A DNA stretch of 64,000 nt from Kitasatospora indigofera (GTDB lineage: Bacteria > Actinomycetota > Actinomycetes > Streptomycetales > Streptomycetaceae). Under the pieces are notes generated by a model. That model was given only the letters and a program-made list of their open reading frames with translations. It was not told the DNA's origin and did not search any database. Location: the NCBI RefSeq assembly GCF_014655955.1, contig NZ_BNBO01000049.1, positions 1-64,000 on the forward strand. The letters are read 5' to 3'. Below are positions 1 to 7,621 of this stretch, in pieces. Numbering within the stretch: position 1 is the first letter of the stretch; each line of letters starts with the position of its first letter. A program made the translations under genes and the position numbers.

Positions 1-470
1 GGCGACCGGCTCTGGCCGGGCGCCGCCCGGCCGCCGTTTCCGGCCGCCGGCCGCGGGTGTGGCCCTCCCCGCCGTCCGGCCGCCCGCCGTTTCTGTCCAC
101 CGTGCCGCCCGCCCGGCCGCACTGCTCCGCTGCCTGCTGCCCGGGGCCTCGGCCCGGTTCGTGGTGTGCCGTCCGGTCCGCGGGGGACGTCCGGCCGCGG
201 AGCCGTGGGTCCGGCGGCCGATGTCACCGTCGTCGGCGCCGGCTCCCGCGGTGGCGGGTCGTCGTTCGTCCGCCGGTCCGTCAGTCCTGTTCCCTGGTAG
301 GCGATTTCCCGTGGACTGCTCCGGATTCCTCCGCCCCGTCCGTGGGCGCGCTGAGGTGACCGCTCGGCGCTCGGGCCGGTGCGCCGAGGCAAGGTCTGCT
401 CCGGTCCGCCCGGCCCGGGGTTGATCCGGGACGGGTACCACGGGTGGGCGGGTGCGCTCCCTCCTTTGCA
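1..470. other. Left-edge region without a supportable gene
   Basis: Two overlapping plus-strand open frames (57-359 and 59-424) exist here. They are Arg/Pro/Ser-rich, lack a convincing ribosome binding site and resemble no family I know. I see no end of a gene entering from the left. Since the next block is under CsoR/CstR-type operators, the repressor gene may lie just outside the window. Confidence 0.5.
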
Positions 471-477
471 GTTCAGG

Positions 478-493
478 ATACCCCCCTAGGTAT
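478..493. promoter_or_regulatory. CsoR/CstR-type operator, copy 1
   Basis: The sequence ATACCCCCCTAGGTAT is a GC-tract pseudo-palindrome flanked by ATAC/GTAT. It recurs exactly at 2372-2387 and as its exact reverse complement at 592-607. CsoR-family repressors (CsoR for copper, CstR for persulfides) bind GC-rich inverted repeats of this general form. The sulfur gene content favours CstR. Confidence 0.65.
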
Positions 494-535
494 GTTCCGC
501 GTTCGTGCGGGTGAGGGTGGAGCCTGCGCTGCGGG

Positions 536-551
536 GTACCCCGGGGGGTAT
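536..551. promoter_or_regulatory. Possible variant CsoR/CstR operator
   Basis: GTACCCCGGGGGGTAT has the same outer shape (TACCC...GGGTAT) and length as the other sites and abuts the candidate -35 element. It is degenerate in the centre, so it is weaker than the three exact copies. Confidence 0.4.
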
Positions 552-581
552 TTGACTCCCGGCGACGGGTCTGCCTACAGT
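552..581 (+). promoter_or_regulatory. Promoter of the sulfur block
   Basis: TTGACT (552-557) and TACAGT (576-581) are separated by 18 bases, a good sigma-70-like pair. The predicted start near 588 falls at the edge of the operator at 592-607, so repressor binding would block initiation. Confidence 0.6.
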
Positions 582-591
582 CGGGTCATGG

Positions 592-607
592 ATACCTAGG
601 GGGGTAT
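592..607. promoter_or_regulatory. CsoR/CstR-type operator, copy 2 (inverted)
   Basis: ATACCTAGGGGGGTAT is the exact reverse complement of the sites at 478 and 2372. It sits immediately downstream of the -10 element at 576-581, in the position expected for repression of the persulfide dioxygenase gene. Confidence 0.7.
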
Positions 608-791
608 TCGAGCCAAGGGTCGGCCCGGGCCGGCCGACGGCGGTCGACAAGGCCCCGGACGGGCCCCGGACGCCCGGTGCCCCGAGTACCCCGCACCCAC
701 GCGCTCGGTGCCCCGGGTACCCCGTGTCCACCACCCCGCACCCATCCCCCCGTGCCCCAGCGGGTACGGCAGCACCAGGCGGAGGATCGCC

Positions 792-2177
792 GTGTTCTTC
801 ACGCAGTACTACCTCGACTGTCTCTCCCAGGCGTCGTACATGATCGCCGACGAGACCACCGGCCAGGCCGTGGTCGTCGACCCCCGCCGGGACGTCACCG
901 AGTACCTGGCCGACGCCGAGACCCGCGGGTTCACCGTGGTCGGCGTGGTCAACACCCACTTCCACGCCGACTTCGTCGCCGGTCACCTGGAGCTCGCCGA
1001 CCGCACCGGCGCCTGGATCGGGTACGGCCGCCGCGCCGAGACCGAGTACCCCGTCCGCCGGCTCGCCCAGGGCGACCGGATCTCCCTCGGCGAGGTCACC
1101 CTCCAGATCCTGGAGACGCCCGGGCACACGCCGGAGTCGGTCAGCGTGCTGGTGTTCGAGCACGCCGACGACCTGGTCCCGTACGGCGTGCTCACCGGTG
1201 ACGCGCTCTTCGTCGGCGACGTCGGCCGCCCCGACCTGCTCGCCTCCGCCGGAATGTCCGCCGAGGAGCTCGGCGCGATGCTGCACGACAGCGTGCAGCA
1301 CAAGCTGATGGCACTGCCGGACGAAGTCCGGGTCTTCCCCGCGCACGGTGCCGGTTCGGCCTGCGGCAAGAACCTCTCCACCGAGCGGCAGTCCACCATC
1401 GGCGCCGAGCGGGCCACCAACTACGCCTGCGCGCCGATGAGCCGCGAGGACTTCGTCGCGCTGGTCACGGCCGGCCGGACGGCCGCCCCCGGCTACTTCT
1501 CCTACGACGCCGAGCTCAACCGCAGGCACCACCCGCTGTACGACGCCGCCACGGCGCCCGGGCCGCTGGCCCCGGCGGAGTTCGCCCGGCTCCGGGCGGC
1601 CGGTGCGGTCGTGGTCGACGCGCGCGGCCCGCAGGAGTTCGCGGCCGGACACCTCCGCGGAGCGGTCAACGTGCCCGCCGACGGCCGCTTCGCCGAGCAG
1701 GCCGGGACGGTCCTCGATCCCGCCGCCGACCTCCTCGTCCTCGCCCCGGGGGACCGCGCGGAGGAGACCGTCACCCGCCTCGCCCGGATCGGCTTCGACC
1801 GGGTGGCGGGCTACCTGCCCGACCCCGAGGACGCCCTCGCGGCCCTGCCGGACGACACCGTTCCCGCCGGCCAGCTGACCGCGGCGCAGCTGCGCACCGC
1901 GCTGGCGGGCGGCAACCCGCCGCTGGTCGTGGACGTCCGCACCTGCGGCGAACGCGGCGCGGACGGCTCGATCGAGGGTGCGGTGCACATCCCGCTGAGC
2001 GAACTGCCCGCCCGCACCGGGGAGATCCCCGCCGGCCGGCCGCTGGTCCTGCACTGCGCCGGTGGTCACCGCTCCTCGATCGCGGCCAGCCTGCTGCGGC
2101 ACCGCGGGTTCACCGACGTGTCCGACCTGCTCGGCGGCTACGCCGCCTGGGCGCGGAGCGCGGCCGCGGACTCCTGA
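792..2177 (+). CDS. cstB: Persulfide dioxygenase-rhodanese fusion (CstB-like)
   Basis: This enzyme should oxidise low-molecular-weight persulfides to sulfite or thiosulfate in the cytoplasm. The GTG start at 792 follows GGAGG at 781-785; the frame is open further upstream but has no ribosome site there. The 461-residue protein has an N-terminal metallo-beta-lactamase dioxygenase domain with THFHADFVAGH (His56, His58, Asp60, His65) and GDALFVGDVGRPDL. A first rhodanese-like domain has no active-site Cys, and a second has CAGGHRS with Cys422. The MBL / dead rhodanese / live rhodanese order is that of Staphylococcus CstB. It is followed by a rhodanese-DUF2892 gene and a TauE/SafE exporter, and CsoR/CstR-type operators precede it. 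The symbol rests on architecture and context. Confidence 0.88.
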   Translation: MFFTQYYLDCLSQASYMIADETTGQAVVVDPRRDVTEYLADAETRGFTVVGVVNTHFHADFVAGHLELADRTGAWIGYGRRAETEYPVRRLAQGDRISLGEVTLQILETPGHTPESVSVLVFEHADDLVPYGVLTGDALFVGDVGRPDLLASAGMSAEELGAMLHDSVQHKLMALPDEVRVFPAHGAGSACGKNLSTERQSTIGAERATNYACAPMSREDFVALVTAGRTAAPGYFSYDAELNRRHHPLYDAATAPGPLAPAEFARLRAAGAVVVDARGPQEFAAGHLRGAVNVPADGRFAEQAGTVLDPAADLLVLAPGDRAEETVTRLARIGFDRVAGYLPDPEDALAALPDDTVPAGQLTAAQLRTALAGGNPPLVVDVRTCGERGADGSIEGAVHIPLSELPARTGEIPAGRPLVLHCAGGHRSSIAASLLRHRGFTDVSDLLGGYAAWARSAAADS

Positions 2178-2371
2178 CCCGCCGGGACTGAGCCTGACCC
2201 GCGTCCGGCCGGCGTCCGGCCCCCGTACCGTCCTGCCGTGCCCACGTCCGGCTCCCTCGCTCCCTCTCTCCATCCCTTGCCGCCCGCCGGGCCGCCTCCT
2301 GCCGGTGTCCCGTCCCCTCGTGACGGGCCCGTCGTGCCGCTGTGCCCACGGGCCGGCCCCTGCCTTCCCCG

Positions 2372-2387
2372 ATACCCCCCTAGGTAT
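2372..2387. promoter_or_regulatory. CsoR/CstR-type operator, copy 3
   Basis: ATACCCCCCTAGGTAT, identical to 478-493, lies 25 bases before the start of the rhodanese-DUF2892 gene. This suggests a second repressor-controlled transcription start inside the block. No clear -35/-10 pair is visible beside it. Confidence 0.65.
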
Positions 2388-2412
2388 TTCCCGCCTCATG
2401 AACGGAGCCCCC

Positions 2413-3042
2413 ATGGCCGAGAACCCCACCCCGCCGGCCGCCCCGACGGCCCCCTCGATCACCCCCGCCGCCCCGACGGCCCCCTCGATCACCCCCGCCG
2501 CCCTGGAGCGGCTGCGCCGGGACGGCCGTGGCCCGCGCGTCCTGGACGTCCGCACCGCGGGCGAGTTCCGGACCGCCCACATCCCCGGGTCCCGCAACGT
2601 GCCCCTCGACCTCCTGCGCGAGCACCGCTCCGCGCTGCGGGCCCACCTCGACGGGGACGTCGTACTGGTCTGCCGCTCGGGAGCCCGCGCCGCGCAGGCG
2701 GGGGCGCTGCTCGCCGGGGCGGGTCTGCCCGGCCTCCGGGTGCTGGCCGGCGGCATGACCGCCTGGGAGGTGCTCGGCGCCCCCGTCGACCGGGGCGCCG
2801 GCCGCTGGGACCTGGAGCGCCAGGTGCGCCTGGTGGCCGGCTCGGTCGTGCTCGCCACCGGGCTGGCCGGAGTGCTGCGGCCCCGGGTGCACCTGGCCGG
2901 CACCGCCGTCGGCGCCGGCCTGGTCTACGCGGCGCTCAGCAACACCTGCGCCATGGGCGGCCTGCTGGCCAGGCTCCCGTACAACCGGGGGCCGCGCCCC
3001 GACATCCGTGCCGTCGTCGCCGACCTGCGCGGCAAGCCGTGA
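2413..3042 (+). CDS. Rhodanese with DUF2892 membrane tail
   Basis: This 209-residue sulfurtransferase is probably anchored to the inner face of the membrane. I chose ATG 2413 because GGAG (2404-2407) is well spaced before it; ATG 2398 is an in-frame alternative. A rhodanese domain (about residues 25-125) contains VLVCRSGARA with catalytic Cys87. It is followed by two hydrophobic segments with the NTCAMGG motif typical of DUF2892. The low-complexity N-terminus comes from a 30-bp tandem duplication. Its stop overlaps the GTG of the exporter gene, so the two are translationally coupled. It probably relays sulfane sulfur in the same detoxification route as the dioxygenase upstream. Confidence 0.85.
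   Translation: MAENPTPPAAPTAPSITPAAPTAPSITPAALERLRRDGRGPRVLDVRTAGEFRTAHIPGSRNVPLDLLREHRSALRAHLDGDVVLVCRSGARAAQAGALLAGAGLPGLRVLAGGMTAWEVLGAPVDRGAGRWDLERQVRLVAGSVVLATGLAGVLRPRVHLAGTAVGAGLVYAALSNTCAMGGLLARLPYNRGPRPDIRAVVADLRGKP
2440..2499 (+). repeat. 30-bp tandem duplication in a coding region
   Basis: Units 2440-2469 and 2470-2499 are identical and encode two copies of APTAPSITPA at the N-terminus of the rhodanese protein. Exact identity suggests a recent slippage event. Confidence 0.9.
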
Positions 3043-3950
3043 CCGCGCTGGTCGTCGCGGCCGCGCTGCTGGTCGGCGTCAGCCTCGGCGTCCTCGGCGG
3101 CGGGGGCTCGATCCTCACCGTGCCGATCCTGGTCTACCTGGCCGGGCAGGACACCAAGGAGGCGATCGCCACCTCGCTGTTCGTGGTCGGCGCCACCGGC
3201 GTCGCCGCGCTGGTCCCGCACGCCCGGGCCGGGCGGGTGCGCTGGCGGACGGGCCTGCTGCTCGGAGGCTTCAGCATGGCGGGCGCCTACGCGGGTGGCC
3301 GGGTGGCCGGGTTCGTGCCCGGCACGGTCCTGCTGGCCGGGTTCGCCCTGATGATGCTCGCCACCGCCGTCGCCATGCTCCGCCGTCCTCGCCGGCCGGC
3401 CCCCGCCACGGCCCCGCGCCGCGAGCTGCCGGTGCGGCAGATCGCCGTCCAGGGCCTGGCCCTGGGGGCGGTGACCGGCCTGATCGGCTCCGGCGGCGGC
3501 TTCCTCGTCGTCCCCGCGCTGGTGATCCTCGGCGGCCTGCCGATGGGGGTCGCGGTCGGCACCTCGCTCCTCGTCATCGCGATGAACTCCTTCGCGGGAC
3601 TGGCCGGCCACCTGTCCGGCGTCCAGATCGACCGGGGCCTGGCGCTGGCCCTCGCCGCGGCGGCGGTCGCCGGCAGCCTCGCCGGTTCGCGCTTCGCCGG
3701 GCGGATCCCGCAGGACGCCCTGCGCAAGGCGTTCGGCTGGTTCGTGGTCGCCATGGGCCTGTTCGTCCTCGGGCAGCAGCTCGACGCGGCCGTCCGGTGC
3801 CACCCCGCGACCTGGGCCCTGGCCGGTGCGGCGGCCGCGGTCCTGGCCGGAGCGTACGTCAGGCGCCGGGCCCGCGCGGCCCGGCCGGCCGGCGGCGCGG
3901 CCGTGCCCCGGCCGAAGGGGCAGGCCAGGGAGGCGGTGGACGGCGCCTGA
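3039..3950 (+). CDS. TauE/SafE family sulfite/sulfonate exporter
   Basis: This 303-residue integral membrane protein probably exports sulfite or a related sulfur anion made by the upstream enzymes. GTG 3039 overlaps the preceding stop (GTGA). The N-terminal helix carries the glycine-rich GVLGGGGSILTVP signature of TauE/SafE, and a second copy (GLIGSGGGFLVVPAL) occurs mid-protein, as expected for the internally duplicated family. About eight hydrophobic segments can be seen. The C-terminus is basic and low in complexity. In Staphylococcus a tauE gene sits beside cstR, cstA and cstB, and the arrangement here parallels that. Confidence 0.85.
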   Translation: MTALVVAAALLVGVSLGVLGGGGSILTVPILVYLAGQDTKEAIATSLFVVGATGVAALVPHARAGRVRWRTGLLLGGFSMAGAYAGGRVAGFVPGTVLLAGFALMMLATAVAMLRRPRRPAPATAPRRELPVRQIAVQGLALGAVTGLIGSGGGFLVVPALVILGGLPMGVAVGTSLLVIAMNSFAGLAGHLSGVQIDRGLALALAAAAVAGSLAGSRFAGRIPQDALRKAFGWFVVAMGLFVLGQQLDAAVRCHPATWALAGAAAAVLAGAYVRRRARAARPAGGAAVPRPKGQAREAVDGA

Positions 3951-4005
3951 CGGCGGACGGCGGCGGACCGCCCTCGGCCGCCGGGCGGGCGGCGCGACGG
4001 CCGGG

Positions 4006-4260
4006 TCAGAGCACGGTGACGGCGAACACCCAGAGGTGCGGCGGCTCCGGCAGGATCGCGTAGTGCGCGATCGCCGCCCGGGTCGTGACGACCCGCACCG
4101 TGTCGTCCAGGTCGTACCGGTCGGCCTGCGGCCAGGACCAAGGATCCGAGGCCGCCTGCTCCAACGCGGCCCGCAGCTCCTTGCCGTCGTCGCCGTCCAG
4201 CTCGCGCACGGCGAGGCCGACCTCGCGGGCGAACCGGGCCTCGTACGGTCGCCGCGTCAC
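4006..4260 (-). CDS. Small RelE/ParE-like protein
   Basis: This 84-residue protein starts at GTG 4260, overlapping the stop of the upstream small gene (GTGA). Its pattern (RRPYEARFAREVGLAVREL near the start, a central DxxxWSWPQADRYDLDD stretch, a hydrophobic end with LWVFAVTVL) suggests the RelE/ParE toxin fold: two helices followed by a beta sheet. I cannot confirm catalytic residues. Paired with a coupled upstream gene, it would be the toxin-like member. It could equally be a non-toxic member of this broad actinobacterial family. Confidence 0.5.
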   Translation of the reverse strand: MTRRPYEARFAREVGLAVRELDGDDGKELRAALEQAASDPWSWPQADRYDLDDTVRVVTTRAAIAHYAILPEPPHLWVFAVTVL

Positions 4261-4475
4261 CGGCCCGGCACCTCGTCCGCGGGCGGGGTCGTCCGGGGTG
4301 CGCCCTCGGCCTCCGTCACCGGGCCGGCCGGCGCGGTCCGGCCCGGGGCCGCCGGGCGGAGCGCCCGGCCGGCGGTGCCCGGAGCGGTCGCCGCCGGGTC
4401 CGCCGCCGTTGCCGCGCGGGCCGCCGGGGTGGACGGTTCGGGCAGCTCGACCATGGTGGACATGATGACCACCAT
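4257..4475 (-). CDS. Small hypothetical protein coupled to a RelE-like gene
   Basis: This is a 72-residue product rich in Ala, Pro and Thr, possibly shorter if the second or third Met (MSTMVELPEP) is the start. It has no recognisable DNA-binding domain. Its only functional hint is position: it precedes and overlaps the RelE-like gene, where an antitoxin usually sits. The disordered, low-complexity C-terminal half would suit a toxin-wrapping tail, but that is inference. Confidence 0.4.
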   Translation of the reverse strand: MVVIMSTMVELPEPSTPAARAATAADPAATAPGTAGRALRPAAPGRTAPAGPVTEAEGAPRTTPPADEVPGR

Positions 4476-4611
4476 ACCGAGGCCCGCCCCGCCGCGTCGG
4501 TGCTCCGGGCACTCCGCGCGCCGTGGCCCGCCCCGCGCGAGGAGGGCGGCGGCGGGCCCGCCGTCAGCACCGGCGGGGCGGCTCGGCCGGTGCCGACGGC
4601 GGGCGGGGCGG

Positions 4612-5295
4612 CTACGGTCCGGCTGGTCCGCCCGGCGGGTCGCCGACGCGGTATCCGACGCCCGGGGTGGTGCTGATCACCGGCGGATCGCCGAGCTTGC
4701 GGCGGAGCCGGCCGACCGTGACGGCCACCGTGTTGGTGAACGGATCGGCGTGCTCGTCCCAGACCCGGTCGAGGAGGGCCTCGGCGGAGAGGTGGCCGGG
4801 GGAGGCCCGCAGCAGGGCTTCCAGGACGCCGAACTCCTTGACCGAGAGGTCCAGTTGCCGGCCGTCGCGGCTCGCGGTCCGCCGCAGGGGGTCGAGCACC
4901 AGGCCGGCGGCCCGCAGGACCCGGGGCTGCGCGGTGGGCCGCCGGCGGGCCAGCGCGCGGACCCGCAGGACGAGTTCCGGGAAGTGGAAGGGCTTGGCGA
5001 GGTAGTCGTCGGCGCCGAGGCCCAGCCCGCTGACCCGGTCGCCCGGGCCGTCGGCGGCCGTCAGCATCAGCACCATCGCGCCGTCCTCCCGGTCGGTGAT
5101 CATGCGGCAGAGGGTGTCGCCGTGGATGCCCGGCAGGTCCCGGTCGAGGAGGACGACGTCGTAGGGGGCGAGGTCGAGCTTGGCGGCGGCCTCCAGGCCG
5201 TCGTGGGCGACGTCCACCGCCATGCCCTGGTCACGCAGTCCCTCGGCGACGACCTCGGCCAGCGCCCGGGCGTCCTCGACCACCAGCACCCTCAC
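4612..5295 (-). CDS. OmpR-family response regulator
   Basis: This 227-residue DNA-binding response regulator starts at GTG 5295, preceded by a GGAGG and overlapping the kinase stop (GTGA). The receiver domain (residues 1-115) has acidic pocket residues ED at 7-8, phospho-acceptor Asp51 in LLDRDLPG, and the conserved KPF. The C-terminal winged helix (about 125-220) shows LSVKEFGVLEALLR and TVAVTVGRLRRKLG, typical of OmpR/PhoB. It is cotranscribed with the histidine kinase upstream. The divergent ABC exporter that begins 87 bp beyond the kinase start is a plausible target, though no binding site was identified. Confidence 0.92.
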   Translation of the reverse strand: MRVLVVEDARALAEVVAEGLRDQGMAVDVAHDGLEAAAKLDLAPYDVVLLDRDLPGIHGDTLCRMITDREDGAMVLMLTAADGPGDRVSGLGLGADDYLAKPFHFPELVLRVRALARRRPTAQPRVLRAAGLVLDPLRRTASRDGRQLDLSVKEFGVLEALLRASPGHLSAEALLDRVWDEHADPFTNTVAVTVGRLRRKLGDPPVISTTPGVGYRVGDPPGGPAGP

Positions 5296-6590
5296 GACGG
5301 ACCTCCGCCCGGGCGGTCCGTGAGCGGCGTGGCCACCGGGGCCGCACCGCTCCCGGCCGCGCCCGCCGCGGGCAGCCGGACGGTGGCGCGCAGCCCGCCC
5401 GCCGGGCGGGCGTGCAGGTCGAGGCCGCCGCCGTGCGCGGCGGCGACGGCCGCGACGATCGACAGGCCGAGGCCCGAGCCGCCGTCCGTGCCGGTCCGCG
5501 CCGCGCCGAGCCGCCGGAACGGCTGTGCCAGCCGGGCGACCTGCCCGGGATCGAGCACGGCCCCGCCGCTCTCGACGGTCAGCCGTACGGTCGCGCCGTC
5601 CTCGTCGGTGGTGACGCGGATCCAGCCGCCCTCGTGGTTGTGCCGGATCGCGTTGTCGACCAGGTTCTCGACCATCCGGGTCAGCAGGGTGGGACTGCCC
5701 AGGACCGCCGCCGCCTCCCGGCCGGCCGGACCGGACGCGGCGGCGGCCCGCGCGGCGTGCGGTGCGCAGACGTCCGTCCCGGCGGCGGCCGCCGCGCCGT
5801 CCGTCCCGCCGTCGAGCACGGTGAGCCGCCCCGCGCCCAGATCCGCGGCCCGGGCGGCCAGGGCCCGCGCGGCGACGGCGCGCAGCGAGAGTCGTCCGGT
5901 GTCGGGCAGGGCCCGGTGCTCGGCCCGGGCGAGCACCAGGAAGCTCTCCAACAGCTGCTCCACCCGGTCGAGTTCGGTGCGCACCCGGCCGGCGAGGGTG
6001 AGCGTCGTGGCGGCCACCGGCGCCGGTTTGCCGACGGCCACGTCCAGCGAGGCGCGGATGGTGGCCAGCGGGGTGCGCAGCTCGTGGGAGGCGTCGGCGA
6101 CGAAGCGGCGCTGGGCGGCGAACGAACCCTCCAGGCGTTCGAGCAGCCCGTCGATGGTGTCCGAGAGGTCCTTCAGTTCGTCGGCCGGGCCGTCGGCGGC
6201 CAGCCGCTCGTGCAGGTTGTCGGCGGTGATGCGGCGGGTGGCGGCCGTCATCGCGCGCAGCGGCCGCAGCACCCGGCCCGCCACGTACCAGCCGAGGACC
6301 ACCGAGACGACGGCCATCACCGCCAGGGCGACGGCCGATCCGAGCAGTAGCTGGTCCGCCCGGGTGTCCTGCAACCGGGACACCTCCTGCTGGAGCTGCT
6401 CGATCCGGGCCAGGGCCGGCCCGGCGGCCGGGCCGAGGTCCGGCACGGTGCCGGGCACGGCCTCGCTGACCCGGGTGGACCGGGCGGCGAGCAGGCCGGC
6501 GAGCGCCAGCAGGGCCGTGCCGGAGAGCAGGAACAGGCCCACGTAGAGCGCGGTGAAGCGCCACCGCACTGTGCCGCGTCGAGGGAACAT
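5292..6590 (-). CDS. Sensor histidine kinase
   Basis: This 432-residue membrane kinase has one N-terminal helix (about 12-35), a short extracytoplasmic loop of about 50 residues, a second helix (about 82-105) and a HAMP linker. The HisKA domain carries the H-box DASHELRTPL with His169, and an HATPase domain shows NLVDNAIRHN and GSGLGLSIVAAVAAAHGG. The small external loop suggests sensing at or in the membrane. The region between the N-box and the H-box is expanded with Ala/Gly-rich sequence. It precedes its response regulator with a 4-bp overlap. It is divergent from an ABC-2 exporter, a common layout for antibiotic or envelope-stress sensing. Confidence 0.92.
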   Translation of the reverse strand: MFPRRGTVRWRFTALYVGLFLLSGTALLALAGLLAARSTRVSEAVPGTVPDLGPAAGPALARIEQLQQEVSRLQDTRADQLLLGSAVALAVMAVVSVVLGWYVAGRVLRPLRAMTAATRRITADNLHERLAADGPADELKDLSDTIDGLLERLEGSFAAQRRFVADASHELRTPLATIRASLDVAVGKPAPVAATTLTLAGRVRTELDRVEQLLESFLVLARAEHRALPDTGRLSLRAVAARALAARAADLGAGRLTVLDGGTDGAAAAAGTDVCAPHAARAAAASGPAGREAAAVLGSPTLLTRMVENLVDNAIRHNHEGGWIRVTTDEDGATVRLTVESGGAVLDPGQVARLAQPFRRLGAARTGTDGGSGLGLSIVAAVAAAHGGGLDLHARPAGGLRATVRLPAAGAAGSGAAPVATPLTDRPGGGPS

Positions 6591-6676
6591 GCGGGCAGGT
6601 TATGCGACCGGGCCTAACAGCGGCATGACAGCGGCCGTTCCGCCGGTGTCACGCCGTCCGGCCCATGCTCCTGGGC

Positions 6677-7621
6677 ATGACTGACGACGACGGCAGGGCG
6701 ACCATCGAGGTCGACGGCCTGCACAAGAGCTTCGGGGCCGTCCGGGCCCTGGACGGGATGACCTTCACCGTGCGGCCCGGGCGGGTGACCGGGTTCGTGG
6801 GCCCGAACGGGGCCGGCAAGTCCACCACGATGCGGGTGGTGCTGGGCCTGGACGCCGCCGACACCGGCCGCGCGCTGGTCGGCGGGCGCCCCTACCGGAG
6901 CCTGCGCGAGCCGCTGCGCCACCTCGGCGCGCTGCTGGACGCGGCCGCCCTGCAGCCCGGCCGGACCGGCCGCAACCACCTGCTGTGGCTGGCGCATTCG
7001 CAGGGCCTGGGCGCCCGCCGGGTGGACGAGGTGCTCGCCCTGGCCGGCCTCGCCACCGCCGCCCGGCGCCGGGCCGGCGGCTACTCGCTGGGCATGCGCC
7101 AGCGGCTGGGGATCGCCGCGGCGCTGCTCGGCGACCCGCCGGTGCTGATGCTGGACGAGCCGTTCAACGGCCTCGACCCGGCGGGCATCGTCTGGATCCG
7201 CGGGCTGCTCGGCGCACTGGCCCGCGAGGGCCGCGCCGTCCTCGTCTCCAGCCACCTGATGGCCGAACTGGAAGGCACCGCGGACCATTTGGTCGTGGTG
7301 GGCCGGGGCCGGGTGGTCGCGGACACCGGCGTGCCCGAGCTGCTGGCGGCCGCGGCCGGCGGCCGGACCACCGTCCGGACCACCGAGCCGGCCCGGGCGG
7401 CCGCGGTACTGGAGCGGGCGGGCGGCAGCACCGCGCCGGCCGGGCCCGGCACGCTCACCGTGTCCGGCCTGAACGGCGCGCGGATCACTGCCCTGCTGGG
7501 CGCCGGCGCGGTGCCGTTCTGCGAGGTGACCGCCCGGCGGGTCACGCTGGAGGACGCGTTCCTGGAGCTGACCCGGGACGTGACGGAGTACCGGGCCGCA
7601 GGCGCGGAGGCGAACCGATGA
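6677..7621 (+). CDS. ABC-2 type exporter ATP-binding protein
   Basis: This 314-residue ATPase energises the two following permeases. The Walker A motif is GPNGAGKST, the signature is YSLGMRQRL, and Walker B is VLMLDEPFNGLDPAG. A C-terminal DUF4162-like domain follows, as in DrrA-type drug-resistance ATPases. I chose ATG 6677 over ATG 6665, but neither has a clear Shine-Dalgarno. The stop overlaps the next start (ATGA), giving a three-gene operon. Substrate unknown; export of a drug, peptide or lipid is the usual role. Confidence 0.9.
   Translation: MTDDDGRATIEVDGLHKSFGAVRALDGMTFTVRPGRVTGFVGPNGAGKSTTMRVVLGLDAADTGRALVGGRPYRSLREPLRHLGALLDAAALQPGRTGRNHLLWLAHSQGLGARRVDEVLALAGLATAARRRAGGYSLGMRQRLGIAAALLGDPPVLMLDEPFNGLDPAGIVWIRGLLGALAREGRAVLVSSHLMAELEGTADHLVVVGRGRVVADTGVPELLAAAAGGRTTVRTTEPARAAAVLERAGGSTAPAGPGTLTVSGLNGARITALLGAGAVPFCEVTARRVTLEDAFLELTRDVTEYRAAGAEANR

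Noticed and set aside
486..2903. 805-residue minus-strand open frame antisense to the sulfur genes
   Set aside because: It mirrors the codon pattern of the plus-strand genes, spans two real genes, has low-complexity Gly/Arg sequence and no family match.
3826..6546. 906-residue plus-strand open frame over the two-component genes
   Set aside because: It is a high-GC antisense shadow of the response regulator and kinase, whose motifs are complete on the minus strand.
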